Shown: piece after piece, positions 8,463 to 18,100 of the stretch
Numbering within the stretch: position 1 is the first letter of the stretch
Layout of the letters: each line of letters opens with the position of its first letter
Assembly (NCBI RefSeq): GCF_028714775.1
Contig: NZ_JAQTLS010000015.1
Span: 29,979-93,978, forward strand
Length of the DNA: 64,000 nucleotides
DNA from: Thiothrix sp.
Lineage (GTDB): Bacteria; Pseudomonadota; Gammaproteobacteria; Thiotrichales; Thiotrichaceae
Reading direction: 5' to 3'
Notes under the pieces: generated by a model
What the model was told of the DNA's origin: nothing
The model's database searches: none
The model's input: only the letters and a program-made list of their open reading frames with translations
Position numbers and translations under genes: made by a program

Positions 8463-9083
8463 ATGAAACGTCTTTTCGCTTTTATTTTGGCACTTACGTT
8501 TGCAATGGTCGGCTGTGGCAGCTCTTATGCCAACGACAAGGCAGACACGCAAGCAACTACTGGAGGTAACATGTCCGCAAACCCTAAAGTCCTGATCGAA
8601 ACCACCAAAGGCAATATCACTGTTGAGCTGGATGCAGCGGCAGCACCTAAAACCGTGGAAAACATTCTGGCCTACGTTAACGATGGCTTCTATGACGGCA
8701 CGATTTTCCACCGCGTGATTCCGGGCTTCATGGTTCAGGGCGGCGGCATGACAGCAACCATGCAGGAAAAGGCGAACAAGCGTGCGTCAGTCCAAAACGA
8801 AGCGGATAACGGCCTGAAAAACGACCGTGGCACACTGGCAATGGCACGTACTAGCGACCCGCATTCCGCGTCTTCCCAGTTTTTCATCAACGTCAACAAC
8901 AATGACTTCCTGAACTTCCGCTCCAAAACGCCACAAGGCTGGGGCTATGCGGTATTCGGTAAAGTCACCGAAGGCATGGACGTGGTTGACGCGATTGTGA
9001 AAGTGAAAACTGGCAACTTCGGCCCACACGGCGATGTTCCGGCTGAGCCGATCATCATGACTAAGGTTTCTGTCGTTAAATAA
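8463..9083 (+). CDS. Exported cyclophilin-type peptidyl-prolyl isomerase
   Basis: Catalyses cis-trans isomerisation of prolyl bonds. A hydrophobic signal (residues 1-17) ending MVGC suggests a lipoprotein or secreted form. The cyclophilin domain fills about residues 40-206 with [14 protein letters not shown], the active-site arginine in FHR, and SQFFIN. A second ATG at 8571 would give the bare catalytic domain; the upstream start is preferred because it adds a clean signal peptide. It stands alone between the HhH gene and the convergent ROCO gene. The exact symbol (ppiA or ppiB) cannot be settled. Confidence 0.88.
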   Translation: MKRLFAFILALTFAMVGCGSSYANDKADTQATTGGNMSANPKVLIETTKGNITVELDAAAAPKTVENILAYVNDGFYDGTIFHRVIPGFMVQGGGMTATMQEKANKRASVQNEADNGLKNDRGTLAMARTSDPHSASSQFFINVNNNDFLNFRSKTPQGWGYAVFGKVTEGMDVVDAIVKVKTGNFGPHGDVPAEPIIMTKVSVVK

Positions 9084-9128
9084 GACGCAAGCCTTTGCAA
9101 GCGTCCGGCCTACAGTGTGGGTCGGGCG

Positions 9129-12100
9129 TTAGCCAAAATTCTCCCATCTTGCCTTCTTCATCAGCTTCTCGACCTGCTCCCGAATTCCTTCTTCCACACT
9201 GCCCCAGAATTCATCTTCGTCATCCCATTTCGCTAGCGGTTTGCCGTCTTTGGGCAGGGCAGTGATTTGCCCGATGTCGTGATTTCGCCAGCTTGCGGTG
9301 TGGCGGATGATCACTGGGATCACCACATTGCCTGCGTCCTTGTAGCGCAGTAATGCCCGAACCATTTCCTTGGTGAAACAGTAATCGGAATTGATGAAGT
9401 CCGGGCTGACCAGCAGCAGGACAATATCGGCGGTATCCAATTGCTGGAAGATTTGTTCGTCCACCAATTCGCCGGAAAACAGGAAGCGGTCGCTCCATGC
9501 AGTCAGTGGCAAGGTGCGGTTGATGGCTTTTAGGTGTTTTTCCAGCCGGATTTTGTGGGCTTCGTCGGCGTGGGAATAGGAGATAAACAACTTGATGGGT
9601 TTATCGCTTGGTTTGGTGTTATCCAATCGGGAAGCCGAGTCCTTTTCTTCCTTGAATTCCTCAAGGCGAACCCGTTCTGCTGTGCCTTTGCTGAGGTATT
9701 CCTCATAACGGCGGTGTGGGCTGGTTTCGCTGACCAGTTTACGCAGCGCATACACCAAACGCTCAAGCTGGTTGCCGCGTAATTGGAAGTGCAAACGTCC
9801 TTGGGTCGATTGCTGCTTGTTGGTGTATTCGCATTCCAGCAGCAGTTGGCCTTCGTCGGTGTGGCAGAAAATGCCAGTGCGCCACGGTTCGCCTTCGTAA
9901 GTTTCACCGATGCGCAGGATGATGCGCTCAATGATGCTGCGGTGCAGGAAGGGGTATTCAATGTCCAATTGCCAGTCATCTGGGTGCGGGTTGCTGTCCC
10001 ATGCGGTTTTGGATTTGCAGGTTAGCGGCAGCAGGGCAGGGATGATGAATTCACGCTCGGCAAACGGTTTGTTGTCCCGTTGGTTTTGCTGCTGCTTGGC
10101 TTCGTAGCAGATACCACAGTTGCGCATGAAACCGACATACACCTCGTGCTCTTTGGTTTCTTCATCCGTCCAGAACAGACTGGTGTCTTCCCCGCTGAAA
10201 CGCCCGCCCATGCGTTCGATACGGCGGCGGTGCGGTTTGTTGGGGTCAAACACCCGGTAAACGGCATTAATTGCCCAGTTTTGGTCGAGGATGATCTGAT
10301 CCTGAAAGGCGTCTTTGTGGTAGAACAATGCGCCAGTACTGTGCAGATAGCCTGCGAACCATTCGGCGTGACCCACGCCAGCTTTGATGCAAAGCTGTTT
10401 GAAGTGGGCAAAGGGCAGGGTTTTTTGCTCATGCAGTTGTATCAATGCATGTTGTACCTGTAGCCATGAAGACGGTAATTCCACACAAACGCGGTACTTG
10501 AGTTCTGCCAACACGTCCTGAATTGCGCCGCGCAAACCATTCATGCCCCGATATTGCATGGCGGATACTTTGACGGCGTAACGGATTTGATCAACACCGG
10601 GTAACGCCTCGTTCAACTCGGCAGGCCGTTCCGGCAGACGGTCAGAGCGGTCAATCTGATTTTTAACCAAAATCACAGGGCTGGTTTTACCCAGATCGTG
10701 AATAGACTCCAGCCAATAACTGACAGGGTGGCGGGTTTCATCCGGGTGTTCCTCGGTTTCTTCCGCCCACAACAACAGATACAAACAATCGTTGGATAAG
10801 AATAAGCGGTGAGTGGCATGATAAATTTCTTGCCCGCCAAAATCCCAAAGCTGCAAAGTAACAGGCTCATCTTCGTCATCCAGTGCTTGCTGGATTTCCT
10901 TGATGACAATTCCGTGGGTGGATTTGAACGGTTCGCTAGGAATGCGTTTGTGTTCTAGTGCATACGCCAGCGTAGTTTTGCCAACCCTACCATTACCGAC
11001 AAGCTGAACCTTGAGTTGTTGCTGTCTTGCTGAGCCTTTCGCCAAGTCTAACCAATAGTTTCTGAGGCTTTCGAGACAATCATCATATTCGTTTCCTAAG
11101 ATACCCGTAGGAATACCACAAACTGGATTGTTGTACGCTTGAAATTGGTTAAGCCTTGATATCACGCAATCGTATATCGGAGAGAGGTTGCTTATCTGGT
11201 TATTCCAGCATGTAAGTGATTGTAATTGGGATAATCCACTGATGGGTGAAAGGTCTTGGATTTGGTTGCCACCGCAGTAAAGCGATTGTAATTGATGCAA
11301 TTCGCTGAGGGGCGATAGACTACTTATCTGGTTATTCCAGCATGTAAGCGATTGCAATTTATGTAATCCGCCGAGGGGTGAGAGGTTACTGACTCGGTTA
11401 TTTCCACAGTAAAGTAATTGCAATTGGTGTAACTCACTGAGTGGCGATAGGTCGCTGATTTGATTAGAGCTACAGGAAAGCGATTGTAACTGGTGTAATC
11501 TGCTGAGAGGTGAGAGGTCGCCGATCTGATTGTGGTTGCAGTTAAATGATAGCAATTGCGGTAATTCACCGATAGGTAAGAGACTGCTGATGTGATTATC
11601 GTTGCAGCTAAATATCCGCAACTGATGTAATCTGCTGAGAGGTGATAAATCGTTGATCTGGTTGTCCCCACAGTAAAGTAATTGTAACTGATGTAATCTG
11701 CTGAGGGGCGATAGGTCGTTGATTTGATTATCTCCGCAATCAAGCGATTGCAACTGATATAATCTGCTTAGAGGCGATAAATCGTTGATCTGGTTGTCTC
11801 CGCAATCAAGCGATTGCAGGTGATGTAACTCGCTGATAGGTGAGATGTCGTCGATCTGGTTATTTCCGCAAGATAATGATTGCAACTGGTGCAGCATACT
11901 GATAGACGATAGGTCGCTAATTTGATTACCTCCGCAGTCAAGAGAATGCAACTGTGGCAATCTACTGAGAGGAGAAAGGTCATTGGTTTGATTTCCTCCA
12001 CAATTAAGCGATTGTAGCTGGTGTAATCTGCTGAGAGGCGATAGGTCGCTGATTTGATTGCCGCCACAGAAAAGTGATTGCAACTGTGCTAATTCGCTGA

Positions 12101-12368
12101 GAGGAGAAAGGTCATTAATGTGATTTAGGGTGCAAGTGAATTCGATTAAATTCGTTAACCTCATGATAGTTAGTGGAATTTTTTCAATACTTCCCCATTC
12201 GTAGTTTTTTCGATCCCCCGACACATCCAGCTTTTCTAGCCACGTCAGTTCAAACACTTCTGTCGGGATTTCCGTCAGGCCGAGCTTGCTCAAGTCGAGT
12301 GAGGTTGAGCGGGTGCGGCGGCATTCGGCGATGCGTTCTTGGGCGATGTCTTCTGGGGTCATGGGCAT
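9129..12368 (-). CDS. ROCO-TIR protein: LRR, Roc GTPase, COR and C-terminal TIR domain
   Basis: A 1079-residue multidomain protein. Residues 75-400 carry about fourteen 22-residue leucine-rich repeats of the form LSPLSxLxQLQSLxCGxNQI. Residues 450-630 are a Roc GTPase with P-loop GNGRVGKT (458-465), DFGGQE (509-514) and NQID (570-573) where NKxD is usual. Residues 630-900 fit a COR dimerisation domain. Residues 923-1079 are a TIR domain starting IKLFISYSHAD. It contains SDYCFTKEM, whose glutamate (about 1001) aligns with the catalytic Glu of NAD-cleaving bacterial TIR domains. LRR-GTPase-TIR layout suggests a sensor with an NADase effector, as in NLR-like immunity, but the ligand and trigger are unknown. 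No partner gene is adjacent; the downstream cyclophilin is convergent. Confidence 0.9.
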   Translation of the reverse strand: MPMTPEDIAQERIAECRRTRSTSLDLSKLGLTEIPTEVFELTWLEKLDVSGDRKNYEWGSIEKIPLTIMRLTNLIEFTCTLNHINDLSPLSELAQLQSLFCGGNQISDLSPLSRLHQLQSLNCGGNQTNDLSPLSRLPQLHSLDCGGNQISDLSSISMLHQLQSLSCGNNQIDDISPISELHHLQSLDCGDNQINDLSPLSRLYQLQSLDCGDNQINDLSPLSRLHQLQLLYCGDNQINDLSPLSRLHQLRIFSCNDNHISSLLPIGELPQLLSFNCNHNQIGDLSPLSRLHQLQSLSCSSNQISDLSPLSELHQLQLLYCGNNRVSNLSPLGGLHKLQSLTCWNNQISSLSPLSELHQLQSLYCGGNQIQDLSPISGLSQLQSLTCWNNQISNLSPIYDCVISRLNQFQAYNNPVCGIPTGILGNEYDDCLESLRNYWLDLAKGSARQQQLKVQLVGNGRVGKTTLAYALEHKRIPSEPFKSTHGIVIKEIQQALDDEDEPVTLQLWDFGGQEIYHATHRLFLSNDCLYLLLWAEETEEHPDETRHPVSYWLESIHDLGKTSPVILVKNQIDRSDRLPERPAELNEALPGVDQIRYAVKVSAMQYRGMNGLRGAIQDVLAELKYRVCVELPSSWLQVQHALIQLHEQKTLPFAHFKQLCIKAGVGHAEWFAGYLHSTGALFYHKDAFQDQIILDQNWAINAVYRVFDPNKPHRRRIERMGGRFSGEDTSLFWTDEETKEHEVYVGFMRNCGICYEAKQQQNQRDNKPFAEREFIIPALLPLTCKSKTAWDSNPHPDDWQLDIEYPFLHRSIIERIILRIGETYEGEPWRTGIFCHTDEGQLLLECEYTNKQQSTQGRLHFQLRGNQLERLVYALRKLVSETSPHRRYEEYLSKGTAERVRLEEFKEEKDSASRLDNTKPSDKPIKLFISYSHADEAHKIRLEKHLKAINRTLPLTAWSDRFLFSGELVDEQIFQQLDTADIVLLLVSPDFINSDYCFTKEMVRALLRYKDAGNVVIPVIIRHTASWRNHDIGQITALPKDGKPLAKWDDEDEFWGSVEEGIREQVEKLMKKARWENFG
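11100..12170 (-). repeat. Tandem 66-bp repeats encoding the LRR array
   Basis: About fourteen imperfect 66-base units encode the 22-residue leucine-rich repeats of the ROCO-TIR gene. Several neighbouring units are nearly identical (those around 11640-11840), so unit number is likely to vary by recombination. This is coding repeat, not a CRISPR array. Confidence 0.85.
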
Positions 12369-12634
12369 GGCAATCGGGTGTCAGGGGCGATGGGTGATAG
12401 TAACCGGAAACGGCGCGGGCGTTCAAATCGTGTCCAGCGTGCTTTGGCAGGAATTTCTTCGGATTTTTGCGGCGGTGCGGGAAAAGCTATGCGATAATTT
12501 CCCCTGCCCGTTGTGGGGCATCAGCGTTCCCCATTGCTGGGCATGAATCTTGCTAGATGGATAACAACAATAAGGTTTGCAGGCTTTTTTAAGGCCGCTG
12601 TTTACAACATCGACTTTCGCTCGGAACAAGTGAT

Positions 12635-14161
12635 ATGAAACAAGAATGGAATCAATACGATCCGGGTTCGTTTTACGACGAACTGATTGCTGCGGTGCAT
12701 CAGCCGCGTGAGGCCAGCTACAAGCTGGTCGAGTACCTACGCCACCTGACCCCCGACCGTTTCCGCCAGTGTGTGCAGGAATCCGAAGCGGTTATCCGTG
12801 AAATGGGTATAACTTTCACCGTTTATAGCGACGCAGGCAACATTGACCGTGCCTGGCCGTTCGACATTATCCCACGCATCATCCCCGCCAAAGAGTGGGA
12901 TTGCACCGAAATGGGGCTGAAGCAACGCATCCGCGCCCTGAATATGTTCATACAGGACATTTACAACGGTGGGCAAATCCTCAAGGATGGCGTCATGCCT
13001 GCCGATGTGGTTATGCAATCAAAAGGTTATCGTGAAGCGTGCATTGGCATGACCCCGCCGCACGGCGTTTGGGCGAATATTTGCGGCTCCGATTTGGTGC
13101 GTCACAGCGATGGCGTGCTCTATGTGCTGGAAGATAACCTGCGCGTGCCCTCTGGTGTGGCGTACATGCTGGAAAACCGCAACATCACCAAGCGCGTGTT
13201 GCCGGAAATTTTTAATACCCTGCCTATCCGCCCAGTCAGTGATTATCCGGCGCATTTGTACGAAATGCTGGCGTCCCTACGCCCCGATCTGGAAGACCCA
13301 ACCATCGCGTTGATGACCCCCGGCGTTTATAACTCCGCTTACTTTGAACACGCTTTCCTTGCCCAACAAGCGGGGCTGGTGCTGCTCGAAGGTGCAGACC
13401 TGACAGTGTGCAAAGACGGTTACGTTTACATGAAAACCATCAAGGGCTTGGAGCGCGTGGATGTGATCTACCGCCGCATTGATGACGATTTCATTGACCC
13501 GGAAGTGTTCCGCGAAGACTCGATGCTCGGTGTTCCCGGCATTATGCGTGCATGGAAAGAGGGCAAGGTTGCCATCGCCAATGCACCGGGATGTGGCGTG
13601 GCGGATGACAAGGTAATCTACGCCTACGTGCCGGACATGATCCGTTACTACCTCGGCGAAGAGCCGACCCTGCCGAATGTGCCGACCTACGTGTGCCGCC
13701 GTGAAGAAGACCGCGCTTACGTGTTGGAGCACTTGGCAGAATTGGTGGTGAAACCCGCCAATGAGTCCGGCGGTTACGGCATGTTGGTCGGGCCGCATTC
13801 CACGCCTGAAAAGGTCGAGGAATTCCGCGCCTTGATCCTCGAAAACCCCAATAACTACATTGCCCAGCCGACCTTGAGCTTGTCGGTGACGCCGACTTCT
13901 TGCGAAACACAGGTGGATGTGAACGACCGCCGCCGCGCCAGCGACCCGCGCAATACCATCAAGATTGCCCCGCGCCATGTGGATTTGCGCCCGTTCATCC
14001 TCAGTGGCAAGGATATTTTCGTCACCCCCGGTGGCCTCACCCGCGTTGCGTTGGTGGAGGGTTCATTGGTGGTGAATTCATCACAAGGAGGTGGCAGCAA
14101 AGACACGTGGATTGTGGGTGATGCTGCCCCAGAAATGTCGGAAGAAGGGGAGGAAGCCTGA
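12635..14161 (+). CDS. Circularly permuted ATP-grasp protein (type 2; DUF404/DUF407)
   Basis: A 508-residue predicted ATP-dependent carboxylate-amine ligase. The call rests on full-length similarity to the circularly permuted ATP-grasp group: DNLRVPSGVAYMLENR (about 168-183), VVKPANESGGYGM (about 368-380) and the C-terminal RHVDLRPFILSG. The ATG has AACAAGTGAT upstream, a weak site. It is the first gene of a three-gene operon; the alpha-E gene starts on its stop codon. In many proteobacteria this trio stays together and is predicted to make or modify a peptide-like product. The substrate is unknown. Confidence 0.85.
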   Translation: MKQEWNQYDPGSFYDELIAAVHQPREASYKLVEYLRHLTPDRFRQCVQESEAVIREMGITFTVYSDAGNIDRAWPFDIIPRIIPAKEWDCTEMGLKQRIRALNMFIQDIYNGGQILKDGVMPADVVMQSKGYREACIGMTPPHGVWANICGSDLVRHSDGVLYVLEDNLRVPSGVAYMLENRNITKRVLPEIFNTLPIRPVSDYPAHLYEMLASLRPDLEDPTIALMTPGVYNSAYFEHAFLAQQAGLVLLEGADLTVCKDGYVYMKTIKGLERVDVIYRRIDDDFIDPEVFREDSMLGVPGIMRAWKEGKVAIANAPGCGVADDKVIYAYVPDMIRYYLGEEPTLPNVPTYVCRREEDRAYVLEHLAELVVKPANESGGYGMLVGPHSTPEKVEEFRALILENPNNYIAQPTLSLSVTPTSCETQVDVNDRRRASDPRNTIKIAPRHVDLRPFILSGKDIFVTPGGLTRVALVEGSLVVNSSQGGGSKDTWIVGDAAPEMSEEGEEA

Positions 14162-15123
14162 TGTTATCCCGTGTTGCTGAACGTGTTTACTGGATGGCGC
14201 GTTACTTAGAGCGTGCCGAAAAAACTGCCCGCCTGATCAACGTGCATACCGCGCTGCTGATGGATTTGCCGGGGCGCATGGAAATCAACTGGTTTACCCT
14301 CGTCCGCCTGTTCAATGCTGAATCGCTGTTCCGCCAGCATTACGATTGGGCGACAGAAGCGAACATCATGCAGTTCCTGATCGCCGACCCTAAAAACCCA
14401 TCGTCGCTGGCGACTTCCTTGGCGAATGCCCGTGAAAACGTGCGCACTTCCTTGGACGTATTGCCCGAAGAAATTTGGGAACAGGCCAACCAAATCTATT
14501 TGCTGATGAACGAAAGCCTGCCGGGGATTGCTGACCGCCACAAACGCCAACTTTTCCTACGCGAAGTCATGAAGCATTGCCAATGTATCCGGGGTGCGTT
14601 GGATAGCCACATGAGCCGCGACCACAGCTTCGATTTCATGCAAATCGGTAAGCATTTGGAACGCGCTGACATGAGCAGCCGTATCCTCGAAATGACTTCC
14701 TTGCTGCTGTCGGAAGAGCGTAGCGAAATGCTGCGTAAGTACGACGGCATTTTGTGGACAAACCTGCTGCAAGCCTTGAGTGCGCGGCAAATGTATTTGC
14801 AGCACGTCCATTCGCGGGTCGAAGGCCAACGGGTCATGCTGTTCCTGCTGACGGATGAGGTGTTCCCCGGCTCGGTCGGTTATTCACTGGGGGCAATGGC
14901 GCGGCGGATGCGTTACTTACCCGAACCGCAACTCCCCATCGAGGTGGCGCAACGGGTGCATGAGCATTTGTCCACGCAAGACCTCAGTGCGCTCCCGGCG
15001 GAGCGGGTACATACCCTGATGGATCATTTGCAGGGCGAATTGGGCGAATTGCACACTGCCATCGCTACCACGTGGTTCTACCCGGATCGCAGCGGACAAC
15101 AACAAACACAAGGGCTTTCATGA
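14161..15123 (+). CDS. Alpha-E domain protein (DUF403)
   Basis: A 320-residue, almost entirely helical protein opening MLSRVAERVYWMARYLERAE, the hallmark of the alpha-E family (named for conserved glutamates in helices). A second ERAD motif (about residue 165, KHLERADMSSRI) marks the internal duplication. Its ATG overlaps the stop of the ATP-grasp gene and its own stop overlaps the next start, so it is translationally coupled on both sides. Biochemical function is unknown. Family context suggests it acts together with the ATP-grasp and transglutaminase-like enzymes. Confidence 0.88.
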   Translation: MLSRVAERVYWMARYLERAEKTARLINVHTALLMDLPGRMEINWFTLVRLFNAESLFRQHYDWATEANIMQFLIADPKNPSSLATSLANARENVRTSLDVLPEEIWEQANQIYLLMNESLPGIADRHKRQLFLREVMKHCQCIRGALDSHMSRDHSFDFMQIGKHLERADMSSRILEMTSLLLSEERSEMLRKYDGILWTNLLQALSARQMYLQHVHSRVEGQRVMLFLLTDEVFPGSVGYSLGAMARRMRYLPEPQLPIEVAQRVHEHLSTQDLSALPAERVHTLMDHLQGELGELHTAIATTWFYPDRSGQQQTQGLS

Positions 15124-18100
15124 GTATTCACGTCGCTTTAAACCATTTTACTGGCTACAAATTTGACCGTCCGGTAAGTCTGTCGCCGCATGTGGTGCGC
15201 CTGCGCCCTGCGGCACATTCGCGTACCCCGATTTTGGCCTATTCCCTCAAGATCAAGCCGGAAAAGCATTACATCAACTGGCAGCAAGACCCGTTCGGCA
15301 ACTGGCTGGCACGCTTGGTGTTCCCCGAAAAAACCACGGAATTCAGCGTGGAAGTCGATGTGGTCGCCGATATGGTGACAATCGACCCGTTCGATTTCTT
15401 CGTGGAAGATTACGCCATGAAGTACCCGTTCAAGTACGACAAGGCGTTGCAAAAAGAGCTGATCCCGTATCTGGAAGTCACCGAAGACGGCGAATTGCTG
15501 AAAGAATGGTTGAAAGGCGTTGACCTCAAGCAGCCGAATACTGTGCTGTTCCTCGTTGCCATCAATAGCCGCTTGCAGCAAGACATCGGCTACAACATCC
15601 GCATGGAACCGGGTGTCCAGACCTGTGAGGAAACGCTGACAATCAAGCGCGGTTCTTGCCGCGATACCGCGTGGTTGCTGGTGCAAATCCTGCGGCATTT
15701 AGGCTTGGCAGCGCGTTTCGTGTCGGGTTATTTGGTGCAATTGACCGCTGACCAGAAAGCGCTGGATGGCCCCAGTGGCCCCGAAGCTGATTTCACCGAC
15801 TTGCACGCTTGGACAGAAGTTTACCTGCCGGGCGCTGGCTGGGTAGGGCTTGACCCAACGTCTGGTCTGTTTGCAGGCGAAGGGCATATCCCGTTGGCAT
15901 GTACGCCATCACCGGGCAGTGCCGCACCAATTGACGGTTTCACCGACAAGTGCGAAGTGGAGTTTGATTACAGCAATACCGTGCGCCGCATCCTCGAAGA
16001 CCCGCGTGTCACCAAGCCGTATTCCGACGAGCAATGGGCGGATGTGCTGGCCTTGGGTAATCAAGTCGAAGCCGATCTGGTAAGCGGCGACGTGCGCCTG
16101 ACGATGGGCGGCGAACCAACCTTCGTTTCCATCGACGACATGGATGGGGCGGAATGGAACACTGCCGCCTTGGGTAAACACAAGCGCGAACGTGCTGGCG
16201 TCTTGTTGCGGCGGATGCAGAAAGTGTTTGCGCCGGGCAGTGCGCTGCAATTCGGGCAGGGCAAGTGGTATCCGGGCGAACCGTTCCCACGCTGGGCATT
16301 GGGTTGTTTCTGGCGTCCTGATGGCTTGCCGGTGTGGAAAGACCAAAGCCTGATTGCCGATGACCAAAAAGATTACGGTTACGGTCACGAAGACGCCAAG
16401 CGCTTTGCTGCCACCCTGTGCGGTCATTTGGGGCTGGATGACAACTATCTGGTCGCCGGTTACGAAGACCGTTTGTATTACTTGTGGAAAGAAGCCAGCC
16501 AACCTGCCAACGTCGATTGGTTGACCCTGAACCTGCGTGATAGTAAGCACCGCAACGATTTGGTGCTGGCGCTGCAACGCGGTTTGGATACGCCGACCGG
16601 CTACGTGTTACCGCTGCGTTGGGATGATGCCGCGCAAAGCTGGGCGAGTGTGAAATGGTCATTCCGCCGCGAAGAAATGTATTTGATCCCCGGCAATTCA
16701 CCGCTGGGCTTCCGTTTGCCGCTGGATGGTTTGCAGTGGACGGCGGAAGACGAGCGCGAAATCGAATCGCAACCGTGCCCGTTTGAAGACCGTCCACCGC
16801 TGCCGGATTTCCACGGCGAAGTTGAATGGCGTTACCGCGAACTGATTGCGCCACCTGAACCGCAGCTCCAGCACGCGGATGCGAAACCGAACACCCCAGA
16901 ATGGCGTGAAGTGCCGCGCACCGCGATGTGTATTGAGGCGCGTGAAGGGCGTTTGTATGTGTTCCTGCCGCCGCTAAATTACCTTGAGCATTACCTCGAT
17001 TTGGTGACAATGCTGGAAAAGACCGCTGCCGAATTGAAAATGCCAATCATGCTGGAAGGCTACGAGCCGCCGTCTGATCCGCGTTTGAAATCGTTCAAGG
17101 TCACGCCTGATCCGGGTGTTATCGAGGTGAATATTCATCCGGCGAAAACGTGGGATGAGTTGGTCAAGAACACGGAAATGTTGTACGAAGAGGCACGGCT
17201 TTCACGCTTAGGTGCGGAAAAGTTCATGCTGGATGGGCGGCATACCGGCACAGGTGGCGGTAATCACGTCACGCTGGGTGCGGCTACGCCAAGCGATAGC
17301 CCGTTTTTGCGCCAGCCGGATGTATTGCGCAGTTTGTTGACGTTCTGGCAGCATCATCCGGGCTTGTCCTACCTGTTCTCCGGGATGTTCATTGGCCCGA
17401 CCAGCCAAGCGCCACGGGTGGATGAGGCACGCGATGAAAGCCTGTACGAACTGGAAATCGCCTTCCAACAAATGCCGCAAGGCCACAACAATCAGCCATG
17501 GTTGGTTGACCGTCTGTTACGCAACTTGCTGATCGACGTGACCGGCAATACGCACCGTGCTGAATTCTGTATCGACAAGCTGTATTCGCCGGATTCTTTC
17601 AGTGGTCGCCAAGGTTTGCTGGAATTCCGTGGCTTTGAAATGCCGCCTCATGCGCGGATGTCGTTGGTGCAGATGCTGCTGATCCGTACCTTGATGGCGC
17701 GTTTCTGGAATACGCCGTATGCGCATCGGCTGGTGCGTTGGGGCACGGCCTTGCACGACCGTTTCATGTTGCCGCATTACGTGTGGGAAGACATGAAGGA
17801 TGTGTGCGCCGACTTGCAGGCAGCCGGGTATCCGTTCCAGTTGGAATGGCTCGCGCCGTTCCACGAGTTCCGTTTCCCGGTGTATGGGCGGGTGCAATAT
17901 TGCGGCATCGGGCTGGAATTGCGTGCCGCGCTAGAACCGTGGAACGTGTTGGGCGAAGAGCTGAGCAGCCAAGGTACGGCACGGTTTGTGGATTCCTCAC
18001 TCGAACGGGTACAGGTGAAAATCAACGGCCTGACCGATTCGCGCTACGTGGTGGTGTGCAATGGGCGGCGTGTGCCGATGAAAGCAACCGGCGTGCAGGG

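Noticed and set aside
11100..12170. Regular direct repeats that could be mistaken for a CRISPR array
   Set aside because: The repeats are contiguous 66-bp units with no spacers and are translated as leucine-rich repeats in a long open frame.
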